Assembly (NCBI GenBank): GCA_900545925.1
Contig: URAZ01000016.1
Span: 1-64,000, forward strand
From: an uncultured Eubacteriales bacterium
Lineage (GTDB): Bacteria; Bacillota; Clostridia; Oscillospirales; Oscillospiraceae
DNA: 64,000 nucleotides
Direction: 5' to 3'
The notes beneath the pieces were generated by a model. That model had not been told where the DNA came from. It did no database searches and saw only the letters and a program-made list of their open reading frames with translations. Below, one piece after another: positions 7,740 to 17,529 of this stretch (positions are counted from its first letter, which is position 1; every line of letters begins with the position of its first letter). The position numbers and the translations under genes are program-made.

Positions 7740-9332
7740 ATGAACGATACATATGTTTTGCAGATGGAGGGTATTGAAAAGGAGTATTCCGGGGTAAAGG
7801 TTTTGCGCGGCATCGACCTTCAGGTGCGTCCCGGCGAAGTGGTTTCCATTGTCGGCGAAAACGGCGCAGGCAAATCAACACTCATGAATATCCTCTTCGG
7901 TATGCCCGTCATCCATTCAACCGGCGGCTTCAAGGGCAGCGTTAGGCTGTGCGGAGAAGAAGTCCGAATCACCTCCCCTGAAAAAGCCATTGAGTTTGGT
8001 ATCGGCATGGTGCATCAGGAGTTTATGCTGCTTCCTAACTTCACGGTTGCAGAAAACATCAAAATTAACCGTGAAAACACAAGGCCCAATCCGCTCAGCC
8101 GCATCTTCGGCAGACAGCTTCAAACGCTGGATGTCAGCCAGAACAACGCCGACGCGCGTGTGGCGCTCGATAAGATGGGCATGCAGAGCCTCGATGAACG
8201 GACCACCGTAGAAGGTATGCCTGTGGGCTATATGCAGTTCATCGAATGCGCACGCGAAATTGACAAGAAAAATATCAAGCTGATCGTCTTCGACGAGCCG
8301 ACGGCTGTTTTGACCGAGGTCGAAGCGAAGCGACTGCTGGAAGCCATTTCCGGTATCGCAGCTGCAGGCGTCGGCATTATTTTCATCAGCCACAAGCTCG
8401 ACGAGGTCATCTCCATTTCCGATCGTATCGTTGTTATGCGCGACGGAGAGTTGGTTTCTACGCTTGACAAGAAGGATACGAACCCAGTGGAACTGGCCGA
8501 ACTGATGGTTGGCCGTGGCATTGATGCCAGTGCAATGGCAAAGCCGCGGGACTTTTCCGGGGCAAAGACCGTTTTGTCGATTAGAAATCTCACGGTTCTG
8601 ATGCCAGGCGAACTGGTCAAGGGGATTGACCTGGACGTCAAGGAGGGTGAAATTCTCGGCATTGCGGGCTTGGCAGGACACGGCAAAATCGGCGTGGCCA
8701 ACGGCATTATGGGGCTTTATGAATCCAGCGGCGAGGTTACCTACAAGGGGAAGCCGTTGAACATCCATTCTACCTACGATGTGATGAAAAAGCGCATCAA
8801 TTTTGTTTCCGAGGACCGCAAAAATGTCGGACTCATCCTTGGCAATTCCATTGAGCAGAACATTATCACGCCCGCGCTGCGTGTTCACAAGAAATATCTC
8901 AAGCATTATGGCTTATTCACCCAGCTCGACCGCAAGGCCATGCGTGAGCAGGCCGAACGGATGATTGAGGAGCTGCGGATCAAATGTACCTCGCCCAAAC
9001 AGCGCGTCGGCGCGCTTTCGGGCGGCAATCAGCAGAAGGTTTGCATCGCCGAAGCGTTGACGCTCGAACCGGAGTTCCTGTTTATATCTGAGCCGACGCG
9101 CGGCATCGACATCGGTGCGAAGACACTGATTCTGGACTACCTGAAAAAACTAAACCGAGAACAGGGCATGACAATTGTCGTCACCTCGAGTGAACTCAAG
9201 GAGCTGCGCTCCATCTGTGATCGGATCGTCATCATTGCCAACGGAAAAATCATGGGCGTGCTGGCACCGAACGCGAGCGACGCGGAGTATGGCCTGATGA
9301 TGTCTGGTATTCAACCTGCGCAGAAGGCATAA
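7740..9332 (+). CDS. Sugar-type ABC transporter ATPase (two nucleotide-binding domains)
   Basis: A 530-residue fused ATPase of the RbsA/MglA/YufO type. Domain 1 has Walker A GENGAGKSTL (residues about 39-48) and Walker B LIVFDEPTAVL; its signature loop is atypical (VGYMQFIECA rather than LSVGxxQ). Domain 2 has a degenerate P-loop (GLAGHGKIGVANGI) and a good signature LSGGNQQKV with SEPTRGID. One consensus and one degenerate P-loop is normal for this family. It energises import with the two permeases that follow. Confidence 0.92.
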   Translation: MNDTYVLQMEGIEKEYSGVKVLRGIDLQVRPGEVVSIVGENGAGKSTLMNILFGMPVIHSTGGFKGSVRLCGEEVRITSPEKAIEFGIGMVHQEFMLLPNFTVAENIKINRENTRPNPLSRIFGRQLQTLDVSQNNADARVALDKMGMQSLDERTTVEGMPVGYMQFIECAREIDKKNIKLIVFDEPTAVLTEVEAKRLLEAISGIAAAGVGIIFISHKLDEVISISDRIVVMRDGELVSTLDKKDTNPVELAELMVGRGIDASAMAKPRDFSGAKTVLSIRNLTVLMPGELVKGIDLDVKEGEILGIAGLAGHGKIGVANGIMGLYESSGEVTYKGKPLNIHSTYDVMKKRINFVSEDRKNVGLILGNSIEQNIITPALRVHKKYLKHYGLFTQLDRKAMREQAERMIEELRIKCTSPKQRVGALSGGNQQKVCIAEALTLEPEFLFISEPTRGIDIGAKTLILDYLKKLNREQGMTIVVTSSELKELRSICDRIVIIANGKIMGVLAPNASDAEYGLMMSGIQPAQKA

Positions 9333-9342
9333 GGGGGAGCAT

Positions 9343-10392
9343 ATGAACAAAAACAAATTGCGTACGCTGTATGATAACATTGGTTTGCCGCGTATTATCA
9401 TTTTTCTGTTCCTAATCATCCTATGCATCTGTATGCCAATTTTGAAGCTGCAGACGACCTCACTTCTGGCGCAGGCGGTAACCAGAATTTTTATGAATAT
9501 GGTACTGGTACTGGCCATGGTTCCATCCATCGAATGTGGTATCGGCATGAACTACGGTCTGCCACTCGGTGTTTTGTGCGGCCTGTTCGGCGGCATGATC
9601 AGCATGGAGCTCGGTCTGAGCGGCGCGGCCTGCTTCTTTTTGGCGATGGCGCTCGGCATTCTGCTTGCCTGCGGCGTCGGCTACGGCTATGCGCAGCTGT
9701 TAAACCGCGTGGCGGGTCAGGAGAGCATGATTACCACCTATGTCGGCTTCTCGTCGGTCTCTTTGATGTGCATGGTGTGGATGCTGCTGCCGGTGAAGAA
9801 CGAGGCCATCCGCTTCCCGATGGGCAGCGGCCTGCGCAACACGGTCGCGCTGGATAAATTCTTCTACCATATCCTGAACGATTTTCTGAATATCAAAGTT
9901 TCCGAAAGCGCGAGCATTCCCGGCGGTCTGATTCTGTTTGTACTCCTTCTGTGCACGCTGGTTGCCATTTTCCAGCGTTCACACATGGGCGTTATCATGA
10001 AGACCGCTGGCAGTAATCCCCGTTACGCGCGGGCCATTGGTATCAACGTCAATAAAATGCGTTGTGTTGGCATGATGCTCTCCAGCGCACTGGCAGCTAT
10101 CGGCATTCAGGTCTATGCACAGAGCTACGGCTTTATGGAGTACTATGAAGCTCCATTGAAGCTGGCATTTACCGCAGCTGCGGCGGTACTCATCGGTGGC
10201 GCGTCCAACAAGAAAGCCTCAGTCGCAAACGTGCTGATCGGTACGATTTTGTTTCAGGGTCTTCTAACCATCGCGCTGCCGGTTGCAAACAAGATTCTCC
10301 CCGACAGCAGCTTGTCCGAAATTGTACGAATTGTCATCAGTAACGGCATCATTCTGTATGCGCTGACGAAAGCGGGTGAAAAGAATGGGTAA
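9343..10392 (+). CDS. ABC transporter permease (BPD_transp_2 family)
   Basis: A 349-residue integral membrane protein with about eight to ten hydrophobic segments. It carries the branched-chain/ribose-type permease signatures GMNYGLPLGVLCG near the N-terminal third and ARAIGINVNKMRCVGMMLSSALAAIGIQ near residue 235, followed by AAAAVLIGGASNKKA. It starts 10 bases after the ATPase with GGGGGAG upstream. It forms a heterodimeric channel with the next protein. Confidence 0.9.
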   Translation: MNKNKLRTLYDNIGLPRIIIFLFLIILCICMPILKLQTTSLLAQAVTRIFMNMVLVLAMVPSIECGIGMNYGLPLGVLCGLFGGMISMELGLSGAACFFLAMALGILLACGVGYGYAQLLNRVAGQESMITTYVGFSSVSLMCMVWMLLPVKNEAIRFPMGSGLRNTVALDKFFYHILNDFLNIKVSESASIPGGLILFVLLLCTLVAIFQRSHMGVIMKTAGSNPRYARAIGINVNKMRCVGMMLSSALAAIGIQVYAQSYGFMEYYEAPLKLAFTAAAAVLIGGASNKKASVANVLIGTILFQGLLTIALPVANKILPDSSLSEIVRIVISNGIILYALTKAGEKNG

Positions 10393-11662
10393 AAAATCCA
10401 AAGACTTCCTAGCAAAAAATATTGTTTCGATTCTATTTGCCGTTATGTGTGTCGGTGCATTCTTCGCCTCCAAGATCAGCTTCAGCTATTTCCTGCAGGA
10501 GCTCATTACGAGAATCGTCCGAAACAGTGTGCTCGTTCTGGCGCTGATTATCCCAGTGATCACGGGCCTTGGCATGAACTTCAGTATTGTCCTCGGCGCG
10601 ATGGCGGCTCAAGCGGGCCTGATTCTCATTACGCATTGGCATATTGACGGCGTTGTGGGCATTGTGCTTGCTATTGTCATTATGACACCAATTGCGGCGT
10701 TGCTCGGCTGGCTGATGGGTCAGCTCTTCAACCGCACGAAGGGCCAAGAGATGATTACCGGCATGATAGCTGGCTATTTTGCAAATGGCATCTACCAGCT
10801 CATTTTCATTGTACTGCTCGGAAGCATCATTCCCTTTAAGGATGCAACGATGATGCTCTCGAGCGGCGTCGGTCTCAACAGCACGGTTGTGCTGCGGGAT
10901 CCCTTGGCGCTTGATAAGCTCTTTACCATCCGCTGCGATTTGTTCATCCTGTTTGTAGCGGCAATTGTGGTGATCCTTGCGGTGATTCGTTGTGTGCAAA
11001 GCCTGATCGTGGGAAGAAAGGATTCTTGCAGGGCAATGACGAAGATGCAGTACCGTGTGCAGTTTGTCTATGTAATTGTGGCGGTAGCTGCGGCGGCGTT
11101 TTGCCAGATGAACGCTTCGCTTCTGAAAATCACGCGTTCATTCTTCATTCCGGCGAGCACTGTCATTGTGATTGTCGTTGTGACATTCTTCACACAGTTC
11201 ATTACGAAAACGAAGCTTGGTCAAAATTTCCGTGCTGTTGGTCAGGATATGCGTGTGGCGACCGCCGCGGGCATCAATGTCAACAAAACCAGAATCATCG
11301 CGATCATGCTTTCAACGGTTCTGGCGGGGCTCGGTCAGATCATTTCGCTTCAGAATATCGGTAGCTTTGCGACCTATTCTGCGCACGACACCGTTGCGAC
11401 CTACGCAATTGCGGCGCTTTTGGTTGGCGGCGCAACTGTGAAGCAAGCGAAGGTGCACAACGTATTTCTCGGTCTGTTGCTGTTCCACGCGCTATTTATC
11501 GTGGCCCCGCAGGCAGGCAACCAGATTTTCGGAAACCCTGTCTACGGAGAATACTTCCGCGTTTTCGTTTCCTACGGCGTCATTGCGATGGCTTTGATTC
11601 TCAACGCCGTACAGACCAGAAAGCTCCGCCAGCAGAGGCTGCGCGAGTCGACAAGAATCTGA
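10385..11662 (+). CDS. ABC transporter permease, second subunit
   Basis: A 425-residue membrane protein homologous to its neighbour; shared signature GLGMNFSIVLGAMAAQAG near residue 58 and TAAGINVNKTRIIAIMLSTVLAGLGQ near 295. Start ATG 10385 overlaps the end of the preceding gene by 8 bases; an upstream GTG at 10376 is possible but lacks a better ribosome site. The overlap implies translational coupling and equal amounts of the two channel subunits. Confidence 0.9.
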   Translation: MGKKSKDFLAKNIVSILFAVMCVGAFFASKISFSYFLQELITRIVRNSVLVLALIIPVITGLGMNFSIVLGAMAAQAGLILITHWHIDGVVGIVLAIVIMTPIAALLGWLMGQLFNRTKGQEMITGMIAGYFANGIYQLIFIVLLGSIIPFKDATMMLSSGVGLNSTVVLRDPLALDKLFTIRCDLFILFVAAIVVILAVIRCVQSLIVGRKDSCRAMTKMQYRVQFVYVIVAVAAAAFCQMNASLLKITRSFFIPASTVIVIVVVTFFTQFITKTKLGQNFRAVGQDMRVATAAGINVNKTRIIAIMLSTVLAGLGQIISLQNIGSFATYSAHDTVATYAIAALLVGGATVKQAKVHNVFLGLLLFHALFIVAPQAGNQIFGNPVYGEYFRVFVSYGVIAMALILNAVQTRKLRQQRLRESTRI

Positions 11663-11672
11663 GAGGTACTGC

Positions 11673-13130
11673 ATGGAATACGTCATTCAGGGCAGAAGCC
11701 CCCGAAAGCTCTATGACTTCTTTGAGCAGATTTCTGCTATTCCACGAGGCAGCAGGAATGAAAAGGAAATCAGCGAGTATCTGCTTGCCTTTGCCGCTGA
11801 ACGCGGTTTGCGTGTCTGGCGGGATGATATATATAATGTCATCATCTGGAAAGATGGGCAGAATGGTGGCGAATGCCAAAAACCGGTGCTGCTTGAGTGC
11901 CACACAGACATTGTGTGCGCCAAAACACCAGATTCCACGCATGATTTTCTGCATGACCCCATCCGCTTGATCCAGGAAGGCAATATCCTGCATGCCGACC
12001 GGACGACGCTCGGGGCCGACAACGGCTGTGGCGTGGCAACAATCTTATACATACTAGACAGCAAAGACTTTCCACATCCACCACTGGAGTGCTATTTTGC
12101 CTCACAGGAAGAAATTGGCCTTATCGGCGCATCAAATATTGATGTCTCAAAGTTCAAGGCCCGGCGTGCTATTGGGCTGGACGCCGGAACGGACGGCGTT
12201 TTGTGCGAGGGCGCATCCAGCAAGTATACCTATGAGCTGTGCCATGCGGCGCAGTGGGAGGAAAATCACAATCAGTCCTGGAAGCTTACCGTAAGCGGAC
12301 TGATGGGCGGTCATGCGGCACTTTGGATGCCGATGGACCGGCAGAATGCCGCGCGTCTGGCGGGTATGGCGCTGAACACGATTCGGATGCATACTGATCT
12401 TCGCCTGTGCCGGATGGAAGGAAGCGACAAGGGCATCATGCAACAGTTTCAGGCAAACTTTGTCACGATGCTTTCGGAGAAAGACCTTTACCGGGAGGTC
12501 AACGAGATCGAAATGCACCTTCAGCATGAGTTCCGGGATGTGGAGCCAGAGCTGCGACTGCATCTGGAAAAGGCGGACGATCGAAAGACGCTCAAAAAAG
12601 AGTGCTCCGATCAGCTGATCGATCTTCTTTTGTATCTTCCCTATGGCGTATACAGCCGCAATCCGGATGCGCCAAAGCTGGTTGGCTCGTATGCGAACCT
12701 TACGAAGGTGCATCTGGAAAACGGCGCGGACGAGGCAGAACTGGAGTGCGTCTTTTCCGTGGAGCTACCGGAAAAGGAGCGGAGCTTATACGCGAATCTG
12801 AAGCGCTGCCTGCAAATTTTCGGCGGCCGTGTGTCCAGCCATAGTGTGTCCGAAGGCTGGACACCCAGTGAAGTCTCGCCCATCCGCGAGAAAATGGTGG
12901 AAGCGTTTGTGCAACTCTACGGCAGAAAGCCCTTCATCAAGGTGAGCCATGGTGGCAACGACTGTGTGAAGCTGGTTCAGAGGATTCCGAATCTCGACGC
13001 GGTTACCTGCGCGGCAGACTGCATCAACCATCACACACCGCGGGAGTATCTCCCGATGGATACCTTTGAACGTATGCTGGCGCTGGTGGTTCGGACCTTG
13101 CAACTTCTGGCTGAGGAGGAAGATGTATGA
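11673..13130 (+). CDS. M20 dipeptidase (beta-Ala-His/Xaa-His dipeptidase type)
   Basis: A 485-residue cytosolic zinc peptidase of the PepD type. The first metal-binding motif is LLECHTDIVC, the second DGTTLGADNG-like stretch reads DRTTLGADNGCGVA, and the general-base region is FASQEEIGLIGA; a C-terminal SHGGNDC supplies a late ligand. Length is typical of PepD. It begins 10 bases after the permease in the same operon. In this context it may cleave an imported dipeptide or aminoacyl conjugate rather than serve general peptide turnover; that is inference. Confidence 0.85.
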   Translation: MEYVIQGRSPRKLYDFFEQISAIPRGSRNEKEISEYLLAFAAERGLRVWRDDIYNVIIWKDGQNGGECQKPVLLECHTDIVCAKTPDSTHDFLHDPIRLIQEGNILHADRTTLGADNGCGVATILYILDSKDFPHPPLECYFASQEEIGLIGASNIDVSKFKARRAIGLDAGTDGVLCEGASSKYTYELCHAAQWEENHNQSWKLTVSGLMGGHAALWMPMDRQNAARLAGMALNTIRMHTDLRLCRMEGSDKGIMQQFQANFVTMLSEKDLYREVNEIEMHLQHEFRDVEPELRLHLEKADDRKTLKKECSDQLIDLLLYLPYGVYSRNPDAPKLVGSYANLTKVHLENGADEAELECVFSVELPEKERSLYANLKRCLQIFGGRVSSHSVSEGWTPSEVSPIREKMVEAFVQLYGRKPFIKVSHGGNDCVKLVQRIPNLDAVTCAADCINHHTPREYLPMDTFERMLALVVRTLQLLAEEEDV

Positions 13131-14326
13131 CCTCTGCAATATATCAGGAACTTTCCGAACGCGCGGCGGTCATCTATGAAAAGGTCGTCATGTGGCGTCG
13201 AGACTTCCACCGCTACCCCGAGCTTGCGGGACACGAGGAGCGGACATCCGGTCTTGTTGCGGAGCATCTGCGCGCGCTGGGGCTGGAGGTCGCGGAGCAC
13301 GTCGGCGGCTTCGGCGTAGTGGGACTTCTGCGCGGTGAAGCTGGAAACGGTCCGGTCATCGGCTTCCGCGCGGATATGGACGCGCTACCCCTACAGGAGC
13401 AGACGGGTTTTCCCTATGCATCCAAGATTCCGGGCGTCATGCACGCGTGCGGTCACGACGCGCATACGGCGATGCTCATGGGAACGGCTGAGGTGCTCAG
13501 CGCGATGCGCACGCAGCTGCGCGGCACGGTGAAGTTTATCTTCCAGCCCGCAGAAGAAGGCGGGGGCGGCGCGAAGGCGATGATAAAAGACGGTGTGCTG
13601 GAAAATCCGCGTGTCGATATTCTTCTCGGTATGCATCTGCTGTTTAATCCAGCCGGAACCTTGGCTTTTAAAAGAGGCTACGCGCTCACAGCGTCCGATT
13701 CCTTTACCTTGACGATTACCGGCAAGGGCGGTCACGGCGCAAAGCCGCACGAGACGAACGATGTTGTGCTCACTGCCTGCAAGGCAGTTGAAAATCTCCA
13801 TCAGATTGTCAGTCGTAAAATCAATCCCCAGCGCATGGCGATTTTGTCCGTCGGCAGTATCCAGAGCGGCACGGCCTCAAACGTTCTGCCGGAGACGGCG
13901 ACGATCCGCGGCACAGTCCGTACGCTGGAAACCGATGTGCAGGAACAGATGATTGCGGGCGTGCGTGCTGCGGCGCAGAGTGCCTGCGATTTTACGGGCG
14001 CAGAATTCAATCTGGATTACCGGATTATGGAGCCTGCCGTACACAATGACGACGCGGTAATGGCACATATTACGGATGTGTTCCGGCAGATGCTGGGAGA
14101 GGATAGTGTCATCGAGCTCACTGAGCCCCGCTGCGGCTCAGAGGATTTCAGCAATTATCAGCGTCCCGGCGTACAGACCGGCTATTTCTGGCTGGGCGGC
14201 GCATACCCTGGCGAGGCACATCCGAGCACCAACCACCAGCCCCGCTACAACTGGGATGAGAGAACTATGCGGACGGGCGTGCAGGCAGCCTGCGCAGCAG
14301 TTTGTTCGTATTTGATTGCAGATTGA
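13127..14326 (+). CDS. M20D amidohydrolase
   Basis: A 399-residue amidohydrolase of the hippurate hydrolase/IAA-amino-acid hydrolase/N-acyl-diaminopimelate deacetylase type. Motifs seen: FHRYPELAGHEE near residue 27, FRADMDALPLQE near 82, MHACGHDAHTAM near 105 (metal ligands), FQPAEEGGGGA near 139 (general base) and GMHL. It overlaps the dipeptidase by four bases (ATGA), indicating coupled translation. It would remove an acyl or aminoacyl group from an amide. Two M20 enzymes in a sugar-acid operon is unusual and hints at an amide-linked substrate. Confidence 0.85.
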   Translation: MTSAIYQELSERAAVIYEKVVMWRRDFHRYPELAGHEERTSGLVAEHLRALGLEVAEHVGGFGVVGLLRGEAGNGPVIGFRADMDALPLQEQTGFPYASKIPGVMHACGHDAHTAMLMGTAEVLSAMRTQLRGTVKFIFQPAEEGGGGAKAMIKDGVLENPRVDILLGMHLLFNPAGTLAFKRGYALTASDSFTLTITGKGGHGAKPHETNDVVLTACKAVENLHQIVSRKINPQRMAILSVGSIQSGTASNVLPETATIRGTVRTLETDVQEQMIAGVRAAAQSACDFTGAEFNLDYRIMEPAVHNDDAVMAHITDVFRQMLGEDSVIELTEPRCGSEDFSNYQRPGVQTGYFWLGGAYPGEAHPSTNHQPRYNWDERTMRTGVQAACAAVCSYLIAD

Positions 14327-14342
14327 AAGAAAGGCGATTGTA

Positions 14343-15500
14343 ATGCTTACAGATTATTCTTTGAAGATGCCGAAGGAAGTTTATGGCGGCGAGCATGCGC
14401 TGGAGAAGCTGAAGGACGTCATGTCGGTCAATGACGTGAAAAAGGTAGCCGTCTTCACAGATCACGGCATCCGTGGTACAGGTCTTTTGGAACTTCCGAT
14501 GCAGATGCTCACGCAGGCGGGTGTGGAAACGGTGATTCTGGACGATCTTCCCGCGGAGCCGACCTATTCCCAGGTGCAGGTCTTGGTCGATGCATTCCGC
14601 GCCGAGAAGGCAGATATCATCGTCGCCGTCGGCGGCGGCAGCGTCATGGATGCGGCAAAGCTTGCCTCCATTCTCTCGACCGACCGCTACAGCGTGCATG
14701 ACCTGCTGGATGAGCCGACGCTCGGCAGAAAATTTGTCAAGACCGTCATGATTCCCACGACTGCCGGCACCGGCTCCGAAGCGACGCCGAACGCGATTGT
14801 CGCCGTTCCGGAAAAGGAGCTTAAAATCGGCATTGTCAACGAAGAAATGATTGCGGATTATGTCATTTTGGACGTGCGGATGGTCGCAAAGCTCCCGCGG
14901 AAAATTGCGGCAGCAACCGGCGTCGACGCACTGGCGCACGCGATTGAGTGCTGGACGAGCAATAAGACAAACCCCTTCAGTGGTCTTTTTGCAATGCACG
15001 CGCTCGATTTGCTGCTCAATAACCTCCTGCCTGCCTGCAATGAGCAGGATATGCAGGCCAGGCAGAACGTGCAGCTGGCAAGCTTCCTTGCGGGCGTCGC
15101 TATCACGGCTTCCGGCACCACCGCGGTGCATGCGCTGAGCTATCCGCTCGGTGGCAAATATCATATTGCCCATGGCGTATCAAACGCAATTCTGCTCGCG
15201 CCGGTCATGCGCTTTAATGAGCCTGCTTGCCGCGCGCTTCTGGCTCAGGCGTACGACACCTGCGTCCACGGCGAAAAGACGTGTGAAACGCAGGCGGAAA
15301 AGAGCAGCTATATCATTGCCTGGCTGGAGAAAATCGTAAAAGATCTCGACATTCCGACCAGCCTTTCGGTCTTCTCTGTTCCGGCGGAGGATTTGGAGAG
15401 TCTGGTGGAAGCGGGACTGAGCGTCAAACGCCTACTGAACAACAATATGCGCGAAGTAACGGCAGACGATGCAAGAGAAATCTACCGTTCAATCCTGTAA
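14343..15500 (+). CDS. Iron-containing alcohol dehydrogenase
   Basis: A 385-residue group III Fe-ADH. NAD-binding GGGSVMDAAKLAS lies near residue 98, TTAGTGSEAT near 139, and the metal site includes the DALAHAIECWTSN stretch and a later HGVSNAILLAPVM. ATG 14343 follows AAAGGCGA; a TTG further upstream has no better site. It could oxidise or reduce a hydroxy/aldehyde intermediate of the pathway; the substrate is not predictable. Confidence 0.88.
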   Translation: MLTDYSLKMPKEVYGGEHALEKLKDVMSVNDVKKVAVFTDHGIRGTGLLELPMQMLTQAGVETVILDDLPAEPTYSQVQVLVDAFRAEKADIIVAVGGGSVMDAAKLASILSTDRYSVHDLLDEPTLGRKFVKTVMIPTTAGTGSEATPNAIVAVPEKELKIGIVNEEMIADYVILDVRMVAKLPRKIAAATGVDALAHAIECWTSNKTNPFSGLFAMHALDLLLNNLLPACNEQDMQARQNVQLASFLAGVAITASGTTAVHALSYPLGGKYHIAHGVSNAILLAPVMRFNEPACRALLAQAYDTCVHGEKTCETQAEKSSYIIAWLEKIVKDLDIPTSLSVFSVPAEDLESLVEAGLSVKRLLNNNMREVTADDAREIYRSIL

Positions 15501-15515
15501 TACGGAGGTTATAAT

Positions 15516-16421
15516 ATGAAATATACAGATATTCGTGGAATCATTGTTCCGATTTTGACCCCGATGGATGAAAACGAGCAAATCAATCTGCCAGTTCTGC
15601 GTGAACAGATCGAGCGAATGATTGTGGGCGGTGTCAACGGCATTTTCCCGCTTGGCACCAACGGCGAGGCATATATTCTCAGCGAAAAGGAAAAGCTGGA
15701 GGTTCTGGAAACCGCCATCGATCAAGTGGCTGGGCGCGTTCCGGTCTACGCCGGTACAGGCTGCATCTCCACGGCCGAGACCATCCGCCTAAGCAAGGCT
15801 GCACAGAAAATGGGTGCCGACGTGCTTTCAATCATCACACCGAGTTTTGCCGCAGCCTCGCAGCATGAATTATACGAGCACTACACCGCGATTGCGCGTC
15901 AGGTAGATATCCCGATTGTGCTTTACAACATCCCTGCTCGCACGGGCAACAAGCTCCTGCCGGAAACGGTACAGAAACTGGCAAAGGATGTTGATGTGAT
16001 TCTCGGTGCAAAGGACTCCAGCGGCGATTTTGAAAATCTCTCAGCATATATCCGTCTCACACAGGAACTCGACAAGGACTTCCGTGTACTCTCCGGCAAT
16101 GACGCTTTGATTCTCCCGGCGCTCAAGATTGGCGGCTTTGGTGGTATCGCGGGCTGCGCTAACGTCTATCCAAAAACACTCTGCGCAATCTACACAAATT
16201 TCATCAAGGGTGATTTAGAAGCTGCACAGCAGGCGCAGGACGCCATTGCAAGTTTCCGTTCCGTTTTCCGTTACGGAAACCCAAACACCATCATCAAAAA
16301 GGCGGTGAGCCTTGATTATCCGGTCGGGGACTGCAGACGTCCGTTCAATTATATCAGCGACGAAGGTATGCAAGCGCTCAAGACAGTCATGCAGGAAAAT
16401 AGAGATAGGGGGCTTTTTTGA
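15516..16421 (+). CDS. DapA/NAL-family aldolase
   Basis: A 301-residue Schiff-base aldolase/synthase of the dihydrodipicolinate synthase superfamily. The substrate loop reads FPLGTNGEAY (TNGE as in 2-keto-3-deoxygluconate-type aldolases rather than TTGE of true DapA), the catalytic tyrosine is in LYNIPARTG and the Schiff-base lysine in LGAKDSSGDF. Ribosome binding site GGAGG 7-8 bases before ATG. It probably cleaves or forms a 2-oxo acid via pyruvate chemistry; biosynthetic DapA is less likely given the operon. Confidence 0.85.
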   Translation: MKYTDIRGIIVPILTPMDENEQINLPVLREQIERMIVGGVNGIFPLGTNGEAYILSEKEKLEVLETAIDQVAGRVPVYAGTGCISTAETIRLSKAAQKMGADVLSIITPSFAAASQHELYEHYTAIARQVDIPIVLYNIPARTGNKLLPETVQKLAKDVDVILGAKDSSGDFENLSAYIRLTQELDKDFRVLSGNDALILPALKIGGFGGIAGCANVYPKTLCAIYTNFIKGDLEAAQQAQDAIASFRSVFRYGNPNTIIKKAVSLDYPVGDCRRPFNYISDEGMQALKTVMQENRDRGLF

Positions 16422-16422
16422 G

Positions 16423-17529
16423 ATGGCAAATGTGCATGTCAAACGTCCGATTATTGGCATCTCCATGGGAGACCCCTTCGGAAATGGCCCAGAAATAACA
16501 GTCAGCGCACTCAGCGACGCCTCGGTTTACACACGCTGCCGTCCCTTGGTGGTAGGAGATTACACAAGCCTGTCCTACGCCTGCCGCGTGGCGGAAAAGC
16601 TCGGAAGAACCGCACCAGTGCTTCACCGCATCGAGTCGGTGGAAGACGCGTTTTTTACCCCTGGCACAATTGATGTGCTGGACCTCGGTCTCATGCCGGA
16701 AGACGCAATTCCCAATTCTCTGAACGAGGAAACGCCGAAGCCCTTCGGCGTGGGCGCAAGCAAACTCGGCGGCGAGGCTGCATTCCAGTATGTCAAGACG
16801 GTTATCGAGCTTGCCATGCAGCGCGAAATCGACGCAACGGTGACCAACGCCATCAGCAAAGAGGCCATCAACATGGCGGGTCATCACTATTCCGGCCATA
16901 CGGAAATTTATGCCCACTACACCAATACGAGCAAATATACCATGATGCTCGCGCACGACGCGCTGCGCGTGGTGCATGTTTCCACGCATGTTTCTCTGCG
17001 TGAGGCATGCGACCGCGTCAAAACGCCGCGCGTGCTCGACTGCATCCGCATCGCAAATAACGCCTGCAAGGCCCTCGGCATAGAAACACCGAAGATTGCC
17101 GTCGCGGGACTCAACCCGCACTGCGGCGAAAATGGTATGTTCGGAGACGAGGAAATCAATGAAATTCAGCCCGCCATCGATCTGGCGCTGGCCGAGGGTA
17201 TCTGTATTCCGGAAAAGGCGCCGACGTCGCCGGACAGCGTCTTTTCCAAGGCACTCGGCGGCTGGTTCGACATCGTAGTTGCCATGTATCACGACCAAGG
17301 TCATATTCCTCTAAAGGTTAAGGGCTTTGTCTATGACCGGGATGCCGACCGCTGGCAGGCGGTCGCGGGCGTCAATGTGACGCTCGGCCTTCCGATCATC
17401 CGCGCCAGCGTCGACCACGGCACCGGCTTCGGCCACGCAGGGAACGGCTGCGCGAACGCACTGAGCCTGAATAACGCAATGGACTATGCCATTCGCCTAG
17501 CAAACAATCGAAAAGAGGAAGTAGTATGA
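16423..17529 (+). CDS. PdxA2-type 4-phospho acid-sugar dehydrogenase
   Basis: A 368-residue NAD-dependent oxidative decarboxylase of the PdxA family. Motifs GDPFGNGPEI at the N-terminus, GHTEIYAHY near residue 160, GLNPHCGENGMFG, MYHDQGHIPLKV near 290 and RASVDHGTGFG near 330 supply the metal and phosphate site. ATG 16423 lies one base after the aldolase stop with GGGGG upstream. With a DUF1537 kinase in the operon this is expected to be a PdxA2 (D-threonate/D-erythronate 4-phosphate dehydrogenase giving DHAP and CO2) rather than the vitamin B6 enzyme. Confidence 0.87.
   Translation: MANVHVKRPIIGISMGDPFGNGPEITVSALSDASVYTRCRPLVVGDYTSLSYACRVAEKLGRTAPVLHRIESVEDAFFTPGTIDVLDLGLMPEDAIPNSLNEETPKPFGVGASKLGGEAAFQYVKTVIELAMQREIDATVTNAISKEAINMAGHHYSGHTEIYAHYTNTSKYTMMLAHDALRVVHVSTHVSLREACDRVKTPRVLDCIRIANNACKALGIETPKIAVAGLNPHCGENGMFGDEEINEIQPAIDLALAEGICIPEKAPTSPDSVFSKALGGWFDIVVAMYHDQGHIPLKVKGFVYDRDADRWQAVAGVNVTLGLPIIRASVDHGTGFGHAGNGCANALSLNNAMDYAIRLANNRKEEVV

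Noticed and set aside
14265..15173. 302-codon minus-strand frame over the Fe-ADH gene
   Set aside because: Histidine/arginine-rich composition typical of antisense shadows; the plus-strand ADH has full motifs.
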